64,000 nucleotides of DNA from CBDFLA01 sp965248915 (GCA_965248915.1 OZ252216.1:372001-436000); one strand, 5' to 3'. Positions 8,887 through 17,708 are shown, counted from the stretch's first letter. Notes: generated from the sequence alone by a model not told the origin. Numbers and translations: made by a program.

Positions 8887-10077
8887 CTAGTCCTCAAGCG
8901 GAACGTCGAAAGCACTTACATAGTCTGAAAAGACGTTGGTGAGATCGCTAGAGGACCACCCGAACCGGTCGCTTGAGTAACGGTGCTGACCCTTCGCGTG
9001 TTGGGGGTTGGCAGATATTTCTGTTTGCATCGCACGCTCTGCCCCATCGTCAAGTTGGAGGTCGAAATGACGATAGATGTCACGAATGACGTTCATAGGG
9101 TCATCAACGATCTGACGGAATTGCACATCGAAGAACCGATCAGGACCAAGTGTGGACCGAGCTTCAATCGTGCGATTGAGTCCATAGGTCAGTTGGTCTT
9201 TGATTTGTGCACCAACTTCAACAGGATCGACCCGTCTTGCACCAGCGCCGCGCGCGGCCACCGCAAGACTTGAGCACGACGGAATCGCTTTCTTGGGGTC
9301 CCGATGGGTTTGGACAATACAGGCGTCGGGAAAGTGTTTGAGAAGTCCATGAATGCCCCAGAGGTGCGCCGGAGACTTAAGGAGCCATCGTTCCCTACGA
9401 AATCTAGACTGCAGAAGTTGAAGTTGTTGTCGATACTCTCGGTAAGGTTCGTCTTGATTGCATGTTCGAAACCACTCCTGATAACGAGGTGAATTGTACT
9501 CAAGCGCAAAGAGCCAACACACAAAACTGCAGCAAAGCAAATGGATGCACTCTTCTGGACCGTCAAGTCTCAGTTCATGGATCGACTTCAGATCGGGAAT
9601 GAGATAGTTACCGAACGCCAATTCAAACGCTGACTGGTATCTGCGTGGGTCTCGGGCATATCGAGATTCCTCCGGGGGCGGTACAGGTCTATACACTTCC
9701 CAAAACGAAAGTGACCGGTGGGCTGGGTCTCGCGCCAATATGTTAAACAGTCGTGTTGTTCCGGTCCGGGGCAGCCCGATTATGATAAGAGGACGCTTGA
9801 TGTCTTGATTGAGGATCTCAGGGTTCGTCTTCCATGCGTTTTCGAGCTTCAGGCGGTTCTTGATGAATTTGCCGATGAAGACGCGGTGAAAGAAGCGACC
9901 CATCGGGTGAAGGTCAGGGTCTGCCAGTAGGTCCTTCAAGAGGAGGTCAAGAGGCTTGCGAAAAAAGTCAGGCCCAAAATCTGTGAGGCCGGTCCGACGG
10001 CTCGCCGTCTCGAGCATCCCATCAAGGTCTTCGATTTGCGGCAGAGCGTTAAGTTTGAGAAGCGTAGGCGACAACAT
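8887..10077 (-). CDS. sulfotransferase family protein
   Basis: This 396-residue protein is counted from ATG 10077. The frame extends to a TTG at 10143, but the extra residues do not resemble the family N-terminus. The PAPS 5'-phosphosulfate loop is IIGLPRTGTTRL near residue 100. The 3'-phosphate site is VQTHRDPKKAIPSCSSL near 255. Segments FWEVYRPVPPPEESR and LLKSPAHLWGI are typical of the large sulfotransferase_3-type family common in alphaproteobacteria and mycobacteria. These enzymes move sulfate from PAPS to a hydroxyl or amine acceptor in the cytoplasm; the acceptor here is unknown. The gene runs in the same direction as the glutamine-synthetase-like operon, 98 bp upstream of it. Confidence 0.88.
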   Translation of the reverse strand: MLSPTLLKLNALPQIEDLDGMLETASRRTGLTDFGPDFFRKPLDLLLKDLLADPDLHPMGRFFHRVFIGKFIKNRLKLENAWKTNPEILNQDIKRPLIIIGLPRTGTTRLFNILARDPAHRSLSFWEVYRPVPPPEESRYARDPRRYQSAFELAFGNYLIPDLKSIHELRLDGPEECIHLLCCSFVCWLFALEYNSPRYQEWFRTCNQDEPYREYRQQLQLLQSRFRRERWLLKSPAHLWGIHGLLKHFPDACIVQTHRDPKKAIPSCSSLAVAARGAGARRVDPVEVGAQIKDQLTYGLNRTIEARSTLGPDRFFDVQFRQIVDDPMNVIRDIYRHFDLQLDDGAERAMQTEISANPQHAKGQHRYSSDRFGWSSSDLTNVFSDYVSAFDVPLED

Positions 10078-10261
10078 ATTTCCAAGCCGAACAGGCGTGC
10101 GTTGAAATGATTGGTCGGAACTTTGCGTCACACATCTTCTCAATAGTAAAACCGCGAAGTGAGTCGTCCTGTGAAGCTAATGCGCCAGCACTCAAAACGG
10201 AAGCAATTTCGATGGGTTTCAATACTCGGGTCAACAAGGTAGTTTTGTCAAAGGACAGGAC

Positions 10262-11467
10262 ATGATTGGACAAGTGGTGACGAAACATCCACAAGGAGCG
10301 CTTGCGAGATTTCGCGTGATCGATTTAACCCGTGTAAGAGCGGGGCCAACCGCTGTTCGTCAGTTCTGTGATTGGGGCGCGGATGTCATCAAAGTCGAGG
10401 CACCTACAGCAATAGGTGGCGACGACGGTCTCGGCGGTCCGCGACATGGGCCAGACTTTCAAAATCTGCAGCGCGGCAAACGGTCTATCGCACTTAATTT
10501 GAAGCACCCAAAAGGTGTCGAGATTTTGAAAGTGTTGGTCAAGGGCGCCGATGTTGTGGTCGAAAATTACCGCCCGGATGTGAAACATAGACTTGGCATT
10601 GATTATGAGGCTCTTTCTGCCGTCAATCCGCGCCTTGTGTACGGCTCCATTTCTGGATTTGGACAAGACGGTCCCTATCGTGACAGGCCGGGTGTGGATC
10701 AGATCGCGCAAGGCATGAGTGGATTGATGTCTGTAACCGGAAAGCCGGACCAGGGACCCATGCGCGCAGGAATTCCAACCGCCGACCTTTACGCCGGACT
10801 TCACTTGGCCATCGCCATACTTGCGGCTCTCCACGAGCGAGAGGTTTCGGGTAAAGGTCAGTTTGTGTCGACATCACTTCTTGAGTCCCAAGTCTCCATG
10901 ATGGACTTTCAAGCCGCGAGATACACAATGAACGGTGAGGTGCCGAAACAAGTCGGCAATGAACACCCCACCGCGGTGCCAATGGGGGCGTTTGCCACAC
11001 GAGATGGGCATATCAACGTTGCACCCGCTGGTGAAGCTGCCTTTGCACGTTTTTGTGAGGTCATTGACCGAGTAGATTTTCTAGAAGATGAAAGATTCAA
11101 CAATGCCGTCGTTCGGTTCCTCAATCGGGAAAAGCTGATTCCGTTGGTTGAAAGAGAGATAGAAAGAAAAACAAGTGCGGAATGGATTGCGGCTTTCAAT
11201 AGAGCCAGTGTGCCGTGTGGCCCCATCTACAAAATGAACGAGGTCTTCGACGACCCCCAAGTCAAGCACTTGAATATGAGTGTTCCAATTGCACATGAGG
11301 AACGCGGCCCTCTGAACATCATCGCCAATGGCGCGAGAATGTCTCGAACGCCAGCGTTCTATGAGTATCCCGCTCCTGAACCTGGTGAACACACAAAAGA
11401 GGTCCTGACAGAAATTGGATTTGGTGTAGAAGAACTCAAGCGCCTAAAGGACGAGGGCGTCGTGTAG
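10262..11467 (+). CDS. CaiB/BaiF family (class III) CoA-transferase
   Basis: This 401-residue class III CoA-transferase moves CoA between acyl groups through an aspartyl-CoA intermediate. The N-terminus VIDLTRVRAGPTAVRQFCDWGADVIKVE is a standard family start. The catalytic Asp lies in GIPTADLYAG near residue 178. FQNLQRGKRSIALNLKHPKG and VVENYRPDVKHRLG are further family blocks. ATG 10262 is preceded by AAAGGACAGG at a suitable distance. The gene begins a plus-strand series with a crotonase and a luciferase-like oxidoreductase, which suggests catabolism of a CoA-linked organic acid. The acid itself is unknown. Confidence 0.9.
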   Translation: MIGQVVTKHPQGALARFRVIDLTRVRAGPTAVRQFCDWGADVIKVEAPTAIGGDDGLGGPRHGPDFQNLQRGKRSIALNLKHPKGVEILKVLVKGADVVVENYRPDVKHRLGIDYEALSAVNPRLVYGSISGFGQDGPYRDRPGVDQIAQGMSGLMSVTGKPDQGPMRAGIPTADLYAGLHLAIAILAALHEREVSGKGQFVSTSLLESQVSMMDFQAARYTMNGEVPKQVGNEHPTAVPMGAFATRDGHINVAPAGEAAFARFCEVIDRVDFLEDERFNNAVVRFLNREKLIPLVEREIERKTSAEWIAAFNRASVPCGPIYKMNEVFDDPQVKHLNMSVPIAHEERGPLNIIANGARMSRTPAFYEYPAPEPGEHTKEVLTEIGFGVEELKRLKDEGVV

Positions 11468-11612
11468 CGGTCTAATTTCTTCGCGACCTGGACGGCCATT
11501 TCGCTGTTCAGGACGTGGCGCGTGTTCATAACTTGATAACCAAAGATCCACCAAAGAGTGGAATCCGACTTGTTTGACTGCATCGGTTGGGTCCCAAAAT
11601 GAAAGAGAGAAC

Positions 11613-12395
11613 ATGACCGACAAGATGATCGCAGAGAAGCACGGTGGCATCGGTTGGATGACCTTCAACAATCCAGGCCGCCACAATGCTGTGTCCATTG
11701 AGATGTGGGCCGCCATGGGCGACATTCTCGAGGATTTTGCAGACGACGACAGCGTTAGAACCGTTGTTCTCAAGGGTGCCGGAGAGAAGTCCTTTGTCGC
11801 CGGCGCCGATATCTCTCAATTTGACGATCATCGCGATTCACCAGAAGCCGTCGATTCCTATGACGAAGTCGCGGGTCGCGCCAATATCTTGCTTGCCGCT
11901 TTTTCGAAGCCAACTATTGCGATGATCCAAGGATATTGTATTGGGGGCGGTCTGGGCATTGCGCTCGGGTGCGACTTGCGCATTGCCACACCGGACTCTC
12001 AATTTGCAATTCCCGCTGCGAAGCTGGGGCTTGGATATGGCCGACCGGGCGTCGACACGTTGGTAAATCTGATAGGCCCATCATTTGCGAAAGAGATCTT
12101 TTATACCGCCAGGCGATTTTCCTCAGATGAGGCGATCACAATGGGTCTCATCAATCGCATTGTTCCGAGCGAGGAGCTTGAGGGGTATGTGCGGAATTAT
12201 GCCAACACGATCGCGAGCAATGCGCCTTTGACTGTAAAGTCGATCAAGACCATCGTCGGCGAGCACTTCAAGGCGAGTGGCGGCGATAAGGACCTGTGCG
12301 ATCGCTTGGTGACGGAATGCTTCGCCAGTGAGGACTATAAGGAAGGCCGCCGCGCCTTCATGGAAAAGCGAACACCCATCTTCCAAGGCAAGTAA
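11613..12395 (+). CDS. crotonase-fold protein lacking both hydratase glutamates
   Basis: The protein is 260 residues from ATG 11613. It has the crotonase fold: oxyanion-hole block FVAGADISQF at 61-70 and the second block IGGGLGIALGCDLRIA near 110-125. Two positions that hold the acid/base glutamates in enoyl-CoA hydratases are changed. The GGGxE position is Gly115, and the FxxPE position is Ala135 in FAIPAAKLGL. A normal hydratase mechanism is therefore unlikely, although the CoA-ester binding fold is intact. It may catalyse another crotonase-family reaction such as isomerisation or hydrolysis. Its neighbours are a CoA-transferase gene upstream and a flavin monooxygenase-like gene downstream on the same strand. 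Confidence 0.85.
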   Translation: MTDKMIAEKHGGIGWMTFNNPGRHNAVSIEMWAAMGDILEDFADDDSVRTVVLKGAGEKSFVAGADISQFDDHRDSPEAVDSYDEVAGRANILLAAFSKPTIAMIQGYCIGGGLGIALGCDLRIATPDSQFAIPAAKLGLGYGRPGVDTLVNLIGPSFAKEIFYTARRFSSDEAITMGLINRIVPSEELEGYVRNYANTIASNAPLTVKSIKTIVGEHFKASGGDKDLCDRLVTECFASEDYKEGRRAFMEKRTPIFQGK

Positions 12396-12518
12396 GCGGT
12401 CCGCAATGGTCACAATATGTGAGTGTTTCTTAAGGTCGGTCCAATTTGTGCTTGGTAACGCGGGGACCAATGTCCTAGGCTAGATCCAAACAAAGAAGAC
12501 AAATCAGAGGAAATGCTC

Positions 12519-13742
12519 ATGCTTGGGCCAAGACTGCGCTTCGGCGCCTTTATCGCCCCGTTCCATGCCTTGAACGAGAACCCGACGCTCGCCATGGAGC
12601 GAGACTTCGAACTCGTCGAATGGATGGACAAGCTGGGCTACGATGAAGCTTGGATTGGCGAGCATCATTCCGCAGGGTTTGAAACCATCGCCTCGCCAGA
12701 GATCTTTATCGCAACTGCTGCTGAGCGGACACGCAACATCAAGCTGGGCACGGGTGTTTCTTCCCTGCCTTATCACCATCCGCTCATTCTGGCTGATCGG
12801 ATCAACCAGCTTGACCACGTCACCAAGGGTCGTGTCATGTTTGGCGTCGGCCCAGGATCACTTCCTTCCGATGCGTTCGCCATGGGGCTCGACTATGCCA
12901 AGCAACGCGACAAGATGGACGAAGCCTTAGAAGTTCTCGTGCCGCTCCTAAGGGGCGAGAAGGTCACTGCAAAGACTGAGTGGTTCGAGTTGCGCGATGC
13001 TCAGCTTCAAATGACGCCTTATTCAAGACCTTCCGTTGAGATTTGCACAGCCAGTCAAGTGTCGCCCACCGGCGCAACCGCCGCCGGGCGTCACGGACTT
13101 GGGTTGCTTTCGCTTGGGGCGACATCGACCGGTGGGTTTAATGCACTTGCCTCCAACTGGGCCATTGCTGAAGACACTGCCAAAGAGAACGGCAATGTCA
13201 TGGATCGATCAGGTTGGCGTTTGGTGGGACCAGTCCACGTGGCCGAAACGACCGAGAAGGCACGCGAAAACGTGCGCTTCGGTCTTGAGAACTGGCTGAA
13301 TTATTTCCTTGAAGTCGCCGCTCTGCCACTCGCGCCAGACACTGGTGGTGATCCTGTCGACGCATTGATCGCGTCAGGCCTTGCCGTCGTTGGCACGCCG
13401 GATGAATGCACAGCACAAATCCATCGCCTTGTCGATCAGTCCGGCGGCTTTGGAGCCTTCCTGCAAATGGCCCACAACTGGGCTGATTTCGAGGAGACTA
13501 AGCGGTCCTACGAACTCATCGCGCGCTACGTCATGCCGGAATTCCAAAACCTCAACGACAATCGCGTCGCGTCATACAATTGGGCCCGAGACAATCACGA
13601 TACTTTCATGGGCGCTGCCATGGCTGCGGTTGGCGATCGGATCATGAAACATATCGAGAAGAAGGGCACCGACAATATTTCACCCGAAATTTTGGCCGCA
13701 GGTGCCGAACTCATGAAAGACGACGGCGAAGCAGCGGAGTAG
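12519..13742 (+). CDS. LLM class (luciferase-like) flavin-dependent oxidoreductase
   Basis: The protein is 407 residues from ATG 12519, chosen because AGAGG lies 8 bp upstream; the in-frame ATG at 12513 is too close to that site. The sequence shows the bacterial luciferase-like TIM barrel: YDEAWIGEHHSAGFE near residue 45, GTGVSSLPYHHPLILADRI near 85, and GRVMFGVGPGSLPSDA near 108. Family members use FMNH2 and O2 to oxidise alkanes, sulfonates, aldehydes or aromatics. The C-terminal extension of about 60 residues is helical and charged. The substrate cannot be read. It is the third gene of the CoA-transferase and crotonase series, so it may oxidise a related compound. Confidence 0.88.
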   Translation: MLGPRLRFGAFIAPFHALNENPTLAMERDFELVEWMDKLGYDEAWIGEHHSAGFETIASPEIFIATAAERTRNIKLGTGVSSLPYHHPLILADRINQLDHVTKGRVMFGVGPGSLPSDAFAMGLDYAKQRDKMDEALEVLVPLLRGEKVTAKTEWFELRDAQLQMTPYSRPSVEICTASQVSPTGATAAGRHGLGLLSLGATSTGGFNALASNWAIAEDTAKENGNVMDRSGWRLVGPVHVAETTEKARENVRFGLENWLNYFLEVAALPLAPDTGGDPVDALIASGLAVVGTPDECTAQIHRLVDQSGGFGAFLQMAHNWADFEETKRSYELIARYVMPEFQNLNDNRVASYNWARDNHDTFMGAAMAAVGDRIMKHIEKKGTDNISPEILAAGAELMKDDGEAAE

Positions 13743-13825
13743 AGCGAATATCTGTCACCCACAATATTTCTGTATGTGCGCCTGGATTCAGCGGCCTCTT
13801 ATCAAAAACATGGCCATTGGGTCGA

Positions 13826-14001
13826 CTAGGCGTCGTAGTACCGACATGCTCTCGGAGTCATGCCAATTGACTGCTTGAAAAAGCGGTTGAAATGACTTTG
13901 ATCGTAAAACCCGCAATTCAATGCGATTTGGCTCAGAGAGAGTTGCTTGGAAGACACCAACGAGATTGCCTGAGCCAGGCGCAATTCGACCAGTCGCCCT
14001 T
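13826..14001 (-). pseudogene. remnant of an AraC-type regulator (C-terminal HTH only)
   Basis: Reading the minus strand up to the TAG at 13826-13828 gives about 58 codons that match the second half of an AraC/XylS DNA-binding domain. It includes LSLSQIALNCGF followed by DQSHFNRFFKQSIGMTPRA, the family signature. An in-frame TGA lies a few codons upstream of the homologous part, and there is no sensor domain and no start. The gene has therefore lost its 5' part. The break coincides with the start of the recognisable part of the plus-strand mutase-like gene. This suggests a deletion between two divergently transcribed genes. Confidence 0.75.
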
Positions 14002-14367
14002 TTGTTCCTGCTTGGTTTGGTTTCTGGGTTAGTCACCGGTGCCATGACCAATCCTCGTATGGGACTGTCCGCCCATTTGGAAGGTGTCATGAATGGCACA
14101 TTCCTATTGGCTGTTGGTGCCATCTGGCGACATGTATCACTAAGTCTACGACTTCAAAGCGTGACCTTTTGGGCTTTTGCCTATGGAACGGTCGTTAATT
14201 GGATGAGCATCCAGCTTGCAGCATTCTGGGGAACGGGTCGGATGACCCCGCTTGCCGCGCCTGGGCGCGAGGCCGCAGGTTGGCAAGAAGCAATTGTTGC
14301 ATTCGGCCTGATCTCATTGACAGTTGCGATGTTGGTTGGCTTAATGCGACCTGCACCGAGTTCATGA
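13921..14367 (+). CDS. hydroxylaminobenzene mutase-like membrane protein with rebuilt N-terminus
   Basis: This 148-residue protein has four hydrophobic segments. Residues from about 27 on resemble the HabA/HabB hydroxylaminobenzene mutase family: a first helix LLFLLGLVSGLVTG, then NPRMGLSAHLEGVMNGTFL, FWAFAYGTVVNWMS and GWQEAIVAFGL. These small proteins rearrange hydroxylaminoarenes to aminophenols. The first ~25 residues are encoded by the antisense of the AraC remnant and look like random sequence, so the true N-terminus and promoter were probably lost in a deletion. It may be silent or may start at an internal GTG/TTG near 13995. I recognise the family by memory of its signature; function is not proven. 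Confidence 0.62.
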   Translation: MRFGSERVAWKTPTRLPEPGAIRPVALLFLLGLVSGLVTGAMTNPRMGLSAHLEGVMNGTFLLAVGAIWRHVSLSLRLQSVTFWAFAYGTVVNWMSIQLAAFWGTGRMTPLAAPGREAAGWQEAIVAFGLISLTVAMLVGLMRPAPSS

Positions 14368-14380
14368 TCGTTACGGTCGT

Positions 14381-14992
14381 GTGAAGCAAGCATGGGCGGA
14401 GCCATTGTCCAAACTCATCTTCCTTATTGGCCCAGGCGGCGTAGGCAAAACCACGGTGGGCCGGGAGCTTGCCGATCTACTGGGTTGCAAATTCACCGAT
14501 CTTGATCAAGAGTTTTGCGACCGGATCGAGAACATTGGGGCATTCATAGATGGGAAGGGCTATCTCGCATATGTCGAACGCAATTCGACCTTGTTGAACG
14601 ATCTCTTGCAAGAGATTGACCAAGAGACTTCGAACCAAGGTCACGTCGTTGCATTGTCATCGGGGTTCTTGTCGTCTGATTCACCGGACATCATTCTGAG
14701 AGACAACGTGGAACGTGTATTCAACAACGGGCTTGCAGTTCTGCTGCTTCCCTCCAAGGATATTGATGAGGGCGCAAGGATAGTTGTTCAGAGGCATTTG
14801 GCCCGGAATCGAGGGCATACAAGAGAAAAATCGGACGCAGTCTACCGAAGACGTTATCGCGAATATCTTGAGTTTGAATCCGCCAAGATCTTCTCGAACC
14901 GAAGCCCGCGAGAAGTTGCGGTGGAAATCAGAGAAATCTTCGAAAGTGCAAATGATGGTGCGTTTGGTTCAGGCTCATCACCGAACTATTGA
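14381..14992 (+). CDS. shikimate-kinase-like P-loop kinase
   Basis: This 203-residue protein starts at GTG 14381. The Walker A motif is GPGGVGKTTVGRELA at about residues 17-31, and FTDLDQEF follows in the place of the shikimate kinase DxD region. The GGG motif of true shikimate kinases is replaced by ALSSGFLSS, and only an RHLARNRG / REKSDAVYRRRY lid-like region remains recognisable. It is therefore a member of the shikimate/gluconate kinase-like P-loop group whose substrate may not be shikimate. A housekeeping AroK normally sits next to aroB, which is absent here. The gene follows the mutase-like gene by 13 bp. Confidence 0.7.
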   Translation: MKQAWAEPLSKLIFLIGPGGVGKTTVGRELADLLGCKFTDLDQEFCDRIENIGAFIDGKGYLAYVERNSTLLNDLLQEIDQETSNQGHVVALSSGFLSSDSPDIILRDNVERVFNNGLAVLLLPSKDIDEGARIVVQRHLARNRGHTREKSDAVYRRRYREYLEFESAKIFSNRSPREVAVEIREIFESANDGAFGSGSSPNY

Positions 14993-15167
14993 CACCACTT
15001 TGTGGTCTAGCTCTACAAACGCGCATTTTGTGCTCGGGTGATCCAATCCATCACGTTTGACGACGCAAACCTTCAGATAGAGGCATTCACTCATGCTTTC
15101 TTGGGTTATGCAATTGACCGGAAATACTATCGTAAGTAGTCTCGGATCAAACAAGAGCGAGCAAGGT

Positions 15168-15479
15168 ATGAGAAAGCGAATAATGTACATTGAGGACAAA
15201 TCGGAGTCTCTGAACGGTCCTGCCCGCATCGGATATGTCGAATTTTCAAAGTCAGGCAAATCTATCAAATACAAGGGTCGCATCTATCAAACTCTCTCAG
15301 GCGGAGGATTCAAGGCAAACTACTTTGACACCGATACTGGGGAACATTTTTGGATTTCTGGACCCAGGCGCGATGGCAGGGATAGGCTATACCCAGAATC
15401 CAGTTTGCCTGTCGAAATTGATGAAGATGCTGCCGAAGAATATTGGAGAGATATTAGAGGTAAGACAGACAGCGCATGA
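15168..15479 (+). CDS. conserved small hypothetical protein
   Basis: The protein is 103 residues from ATG 15168, chosen because the conserved part begins with MRKRIMYIEDK; upstream codons back to 15093 show no family similarity. The sequence is rich in glycine, tyrosine and charged residues, with the blocks GPARIGYVEFSKSGKSIKYKG, GGGFKANYFD and WISGPRRDGRDRLY. I recall many bacterial proteins of about 100 residues with this layout, sometimes wrongly labelled as deoxyxylulose phosphate synthase. No function is known to me. There is no signal peptide or membrane segment. It stands between the kinase-like and alpha/beta-hydrolase genes with spacing that does not suggest tight coupling. Confidence 0.75.
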   Translation: MRKRIMYIEDKSESLNGPARIGYVEFSKSGKSIKYKGRIYQTLSGGGFKANYFDTDTGEHFWISGPRRDGRDRLYPESSLPVEIDEDAAEEYWRDIRGKTDSA

Positions 15480-15534
15480 CCAATGAAGAACTCATACAGC
15501 TCGCCATATACATAATTCGTCGAAAGACGACCCA

Positions 15535-16302
15535 ATGACCAAAACTTACCAACAGAGTAATGACTTTGTTGAGGCGCGAGGCGTTCGCTTTCATTACGCG
15601 CTGGAAGGCGATGCGTCAAAACCGGTTCTTGCTCTTATCAACATGGCAAGCGCCAACCTGACCACCTGGGAGCCGGTATTGGAAGGTCTCCTCGAGAAGT
15701 TTCGCATCCTCAGATTTGACATTCGCGGGACAGGTAAGAGCGGATGGGGTGCGGGCGACGAATTCACTTTTTCCAACTATGCCGATGACCTCGCGACCAT
15801 CTTGGATGAGTTAGACATTTCAAAGGCCTTTGTTCTTGGCGTGGCCTACGGTGCACGAACCGCGGCGCAGTTTGCTTTGCGTCATGAGAACAAGCTCACC
15901 GCGCTTGCGCTCTTCGACGTTGCATTGACGCCACCGGTCGAACAAACAGGACAACGAGAGCTGGGCGCGGAGGCACGTCGCCTGTTGGAGGCGGCAGGCG
16001 AACCTATTGTTGAGTTTCGCAAGTCATGGCGATTTTATGAAGATAGAGACGCGGCCCTCAAGGCCCACACGGCCCATGAACGCGAATCCGATACTTCAGA
16101 AATGCTAGTGTATCTCGACGTCCCCGTACTTGTTGCCTGTGGACGTCAGGACATGAATCTGGCCGAAGCACAACGTATCGCGGCTGCGATTCCGACCGCA
16201 GAGTTTCATCTCATGGAAATGACGGGCCACGGGTCCCCGTTTTTTCGACCTGGTCTCTTTACGGAAATCGTAGTTGATTTCGCCAACAAGCATGAAATTT
16301 GA
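15535..16302 (+). CDS. alpha/beta-hydrolase fold protein with Ala at the nucleophile position
   Basis: This 255-residue alpha/beta-hydrolase fold protein has the strand-turn blocks NMASANLTTWEPV, FDIRGTGKSGW and the C-terminal acid and His regions (ACGRQDMN and MTGHGSPFF). The nucleophile elbow normally reads GxSxG but here is GVAYG, so the catalytic Ser is Ala104. The codon is GCC in clear sequence context. The rest of the fold is intact and the frame is open, so the change looks fixed rather than recent decay. It may be a non-hydrolytic family member, such as a cofactor-free dioxygenase-like or binding protein, but this is inference. No partner genes are obvious. Confidence 0.85.
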   Translation: MTKTYQQSNDFVEARGVRFHYALEGDASKPVLALINMASANLTTWEPVLEGLLEKFRILRFDIRGTGKSGWGAGDEFTFSNYADDLATILDELDISKAFVLGVAYGARTAAQFALRHENKLTALALFDVALTPPVEQTGQRELGAEARRLLEAAGEPIVEFRKSWRFYEDRDAALKAHTAHERESDTSEMLVYLDVPVLVACGRQDMNLAEAQRIAAAIPTAEFHLMEMTGHGSPFFRPGLFTEIVVDFANKHEI

Positions 16303-16328
16303 ATTTCGATGCAATGGCGCGGGAATGT

Positions 16329-17213
16329 CTATTCGTCAAGCAGGTAGGTCGCGATCGCATTGATATCATCATCCGTCAGGTGAGACAGGTCGTCTCGAAT
16401 GACCTCTCCCATAGACCCTCCAAGAACATCTCCGTCTGGCATGAAGCCGAACTTGAATCCAAGGACCATGCCCTTAGCGTTCCAACCTCGTTCCCGCAGA
16501 GTAGATGTGGTGATCGGCGGCACCTTCTCTTTTGAAGGCATAAGTATAGTACCGGACAGTGCTGCAGAAGAAATCGTCCGACCCAGGCGATCTCTGGGCG
16601 TATGACATTCACCGCAATGCCCAGGACCATTCACGATGTAAGCCCCCCGATTCCATATATCACTGCGGTTGGGATCGGCGGCAAAGGGTGTCGGATCAAA
16701 TCCAAGCGTTTTCCAAATACCCATTGCGAAAGGAATTCTGGCCGCGGGCGCCAGATCATGGTTGGTCGACTTTAAAGGCGCCGTTTCCACAGTCTTTAGA
16801 TAGGCCCACAGATCGACCACATCTTGCTCGGACATCTTTACGTATGATGTGAAAGGGAAGGTCGGTGCATAGTGTCGGCCATCTGGCGCGCGTCCGTTGA
16901 GAACTGCTTGCACAAATTCCTCAGTTGACCAAGAACCGATGCCGAAAGTTTCGTCTGGAGTGATGTTGGGCGGGTAATAGCTACCGAACGGTGTTTCAAT
17001 GGGGTCACCGCCGCCCAAGAATTTGCCGCCTTCGTGTTTCGTGTGGCAAGTCACGCAACCCCCAAGCCGCAGGACATAAGCTCCTCGATCTGCGTCGCCT
17101 GTGAGATTCGCAAGGCTGACATCACGTGAAGGGACCGCCAGATAAAGTACCGCCGCAGCGATCCCAGATAGGATGACTACGGCGATTAGGAAACTCAAAA
17201 ACCTCTTGATCAT
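16329..17213 (-). CDS. membrane-anchored diheme cytochrome c
   Basis: The protein has 294 residues with one N-terminal membrane segment (residues 5-26) and a periplasmic part with two heme c sites: CVTCH at 53-57 and CGECH at 200-204. Candidate distal Met ligands occur in FTSYVKMSEQ and in GFMPDGDVLGGSMGEV. This layout matches the diheme cytochrome c subunits that take electrons from membrane dehydrogenases such as alcohol or aldehyde dehydrogenase complexes. The gene lies 12 bp after a class II cytochrome c gene on the minus strand, so the two probably form an operon that moves electrons in the periplasm. The dehydrogenase partner is not seen in the window. Confidence 0.9.
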   Translation of the reverse strand: MIKRFLSFLIAVVILSGIAAAVLYLAVPSRDVSLANLTGDADRGAYVLRLGGCVTCHTKHEGGKFLGGGDPIETPFGSYYPPNITPDETFGIGSWSTEEFVQAVLNGRAPDGRHYAPTFPFTSYVKMSEQDVVDLWAYLKTVETAPLKSTNHDLAPAARIPFAMGIWKTLGFDPTPFAADPNRSDIWNRGAYIVNGPGHCGECHTPRDRLGRTISSAALSGTILMPSKEKVPPITTSTLRERGWNAKGMVLGFKFGFMPDGDVLGGSMGEVIRDDLSHLTDDDINAIATYLLDE

Positions 17214-17225
17214 CTAGGTATACGT

Positions 17226-17708
17226 CTATTCTTCTTTTTTAATGCGGAAATTGTCATGACATCCGCCGCAAACTTTGCCCATTTCGCCGAACGCCGCACC
17301 CACCGCGGCCTGGTCTTCAACAGCGCCAAGCGCTTGCGCTTTTGCGGTCAGGTCATGCGCCCGGACGGTGAAGTCATCCCAGTTTGTCCAAATGTTATCG
17401 AGGGATTCAGATGGTGCCACGTTCGTTCCAGGTGGGAACATGGCCAACAAAGTGTCGCCTGAACTCTCCACAACGGTTGCGGCCGCTTCTTTGACTTTCG
17501 CGAGATCGAATTCCGCTTCGCCGGTCAACATGGCGTAAATCGCTTTCGCCGATTTGCCATTGGCTTCCATGAGTTCATGGCGCTCATGATAGACGCCCGT
17601 GAGCTCTTCATGTTCATGCTCATGTGAGTCCGCCAACGTTATTGTCGGAAGAGCCAGTGTCCCTGCAAGCGCGGCGACAGCCACGCCCTGTTTGAAACGT
17701 AGATTCAT
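17226..17708 (-). CDS. class II cytochrome c (cytochrome c'/c556 type)
   Basis: This 160-residue protein has a signal peptide (cleavage probably after TITLA, near residue 26) and a His/Glu-rich stretch HEHEHEE just after it. A four-helix region follows, with the heme attachment site CGGCH at 147-151 near the C-terminus, the usual position in class II cytochromes. Members of this class bind NO or act as electron carriers. It is the first gene of a two-gene minus-strand unit with the diheme cytochrome. The left copy of the 56-bp repeat begins about 160 bp upstream of its start. No clear Fnr box is seen upstream. Confidence 0.88.
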   Translation of the reverse strand: MNLRFKQGVAVAALAGTLALPTITLADSHEHEHEELTGVYHERHELMEANGKSAKAIYAMLTGEAEFDLAKVKEAAATVVESSGDTLLAMFPPGTNVAPSESLDNIWTNWDDFTVRAHDLTAKAQALGAVEDQAAVGAAFGEMGKVCGGCHDNFRIKKEE

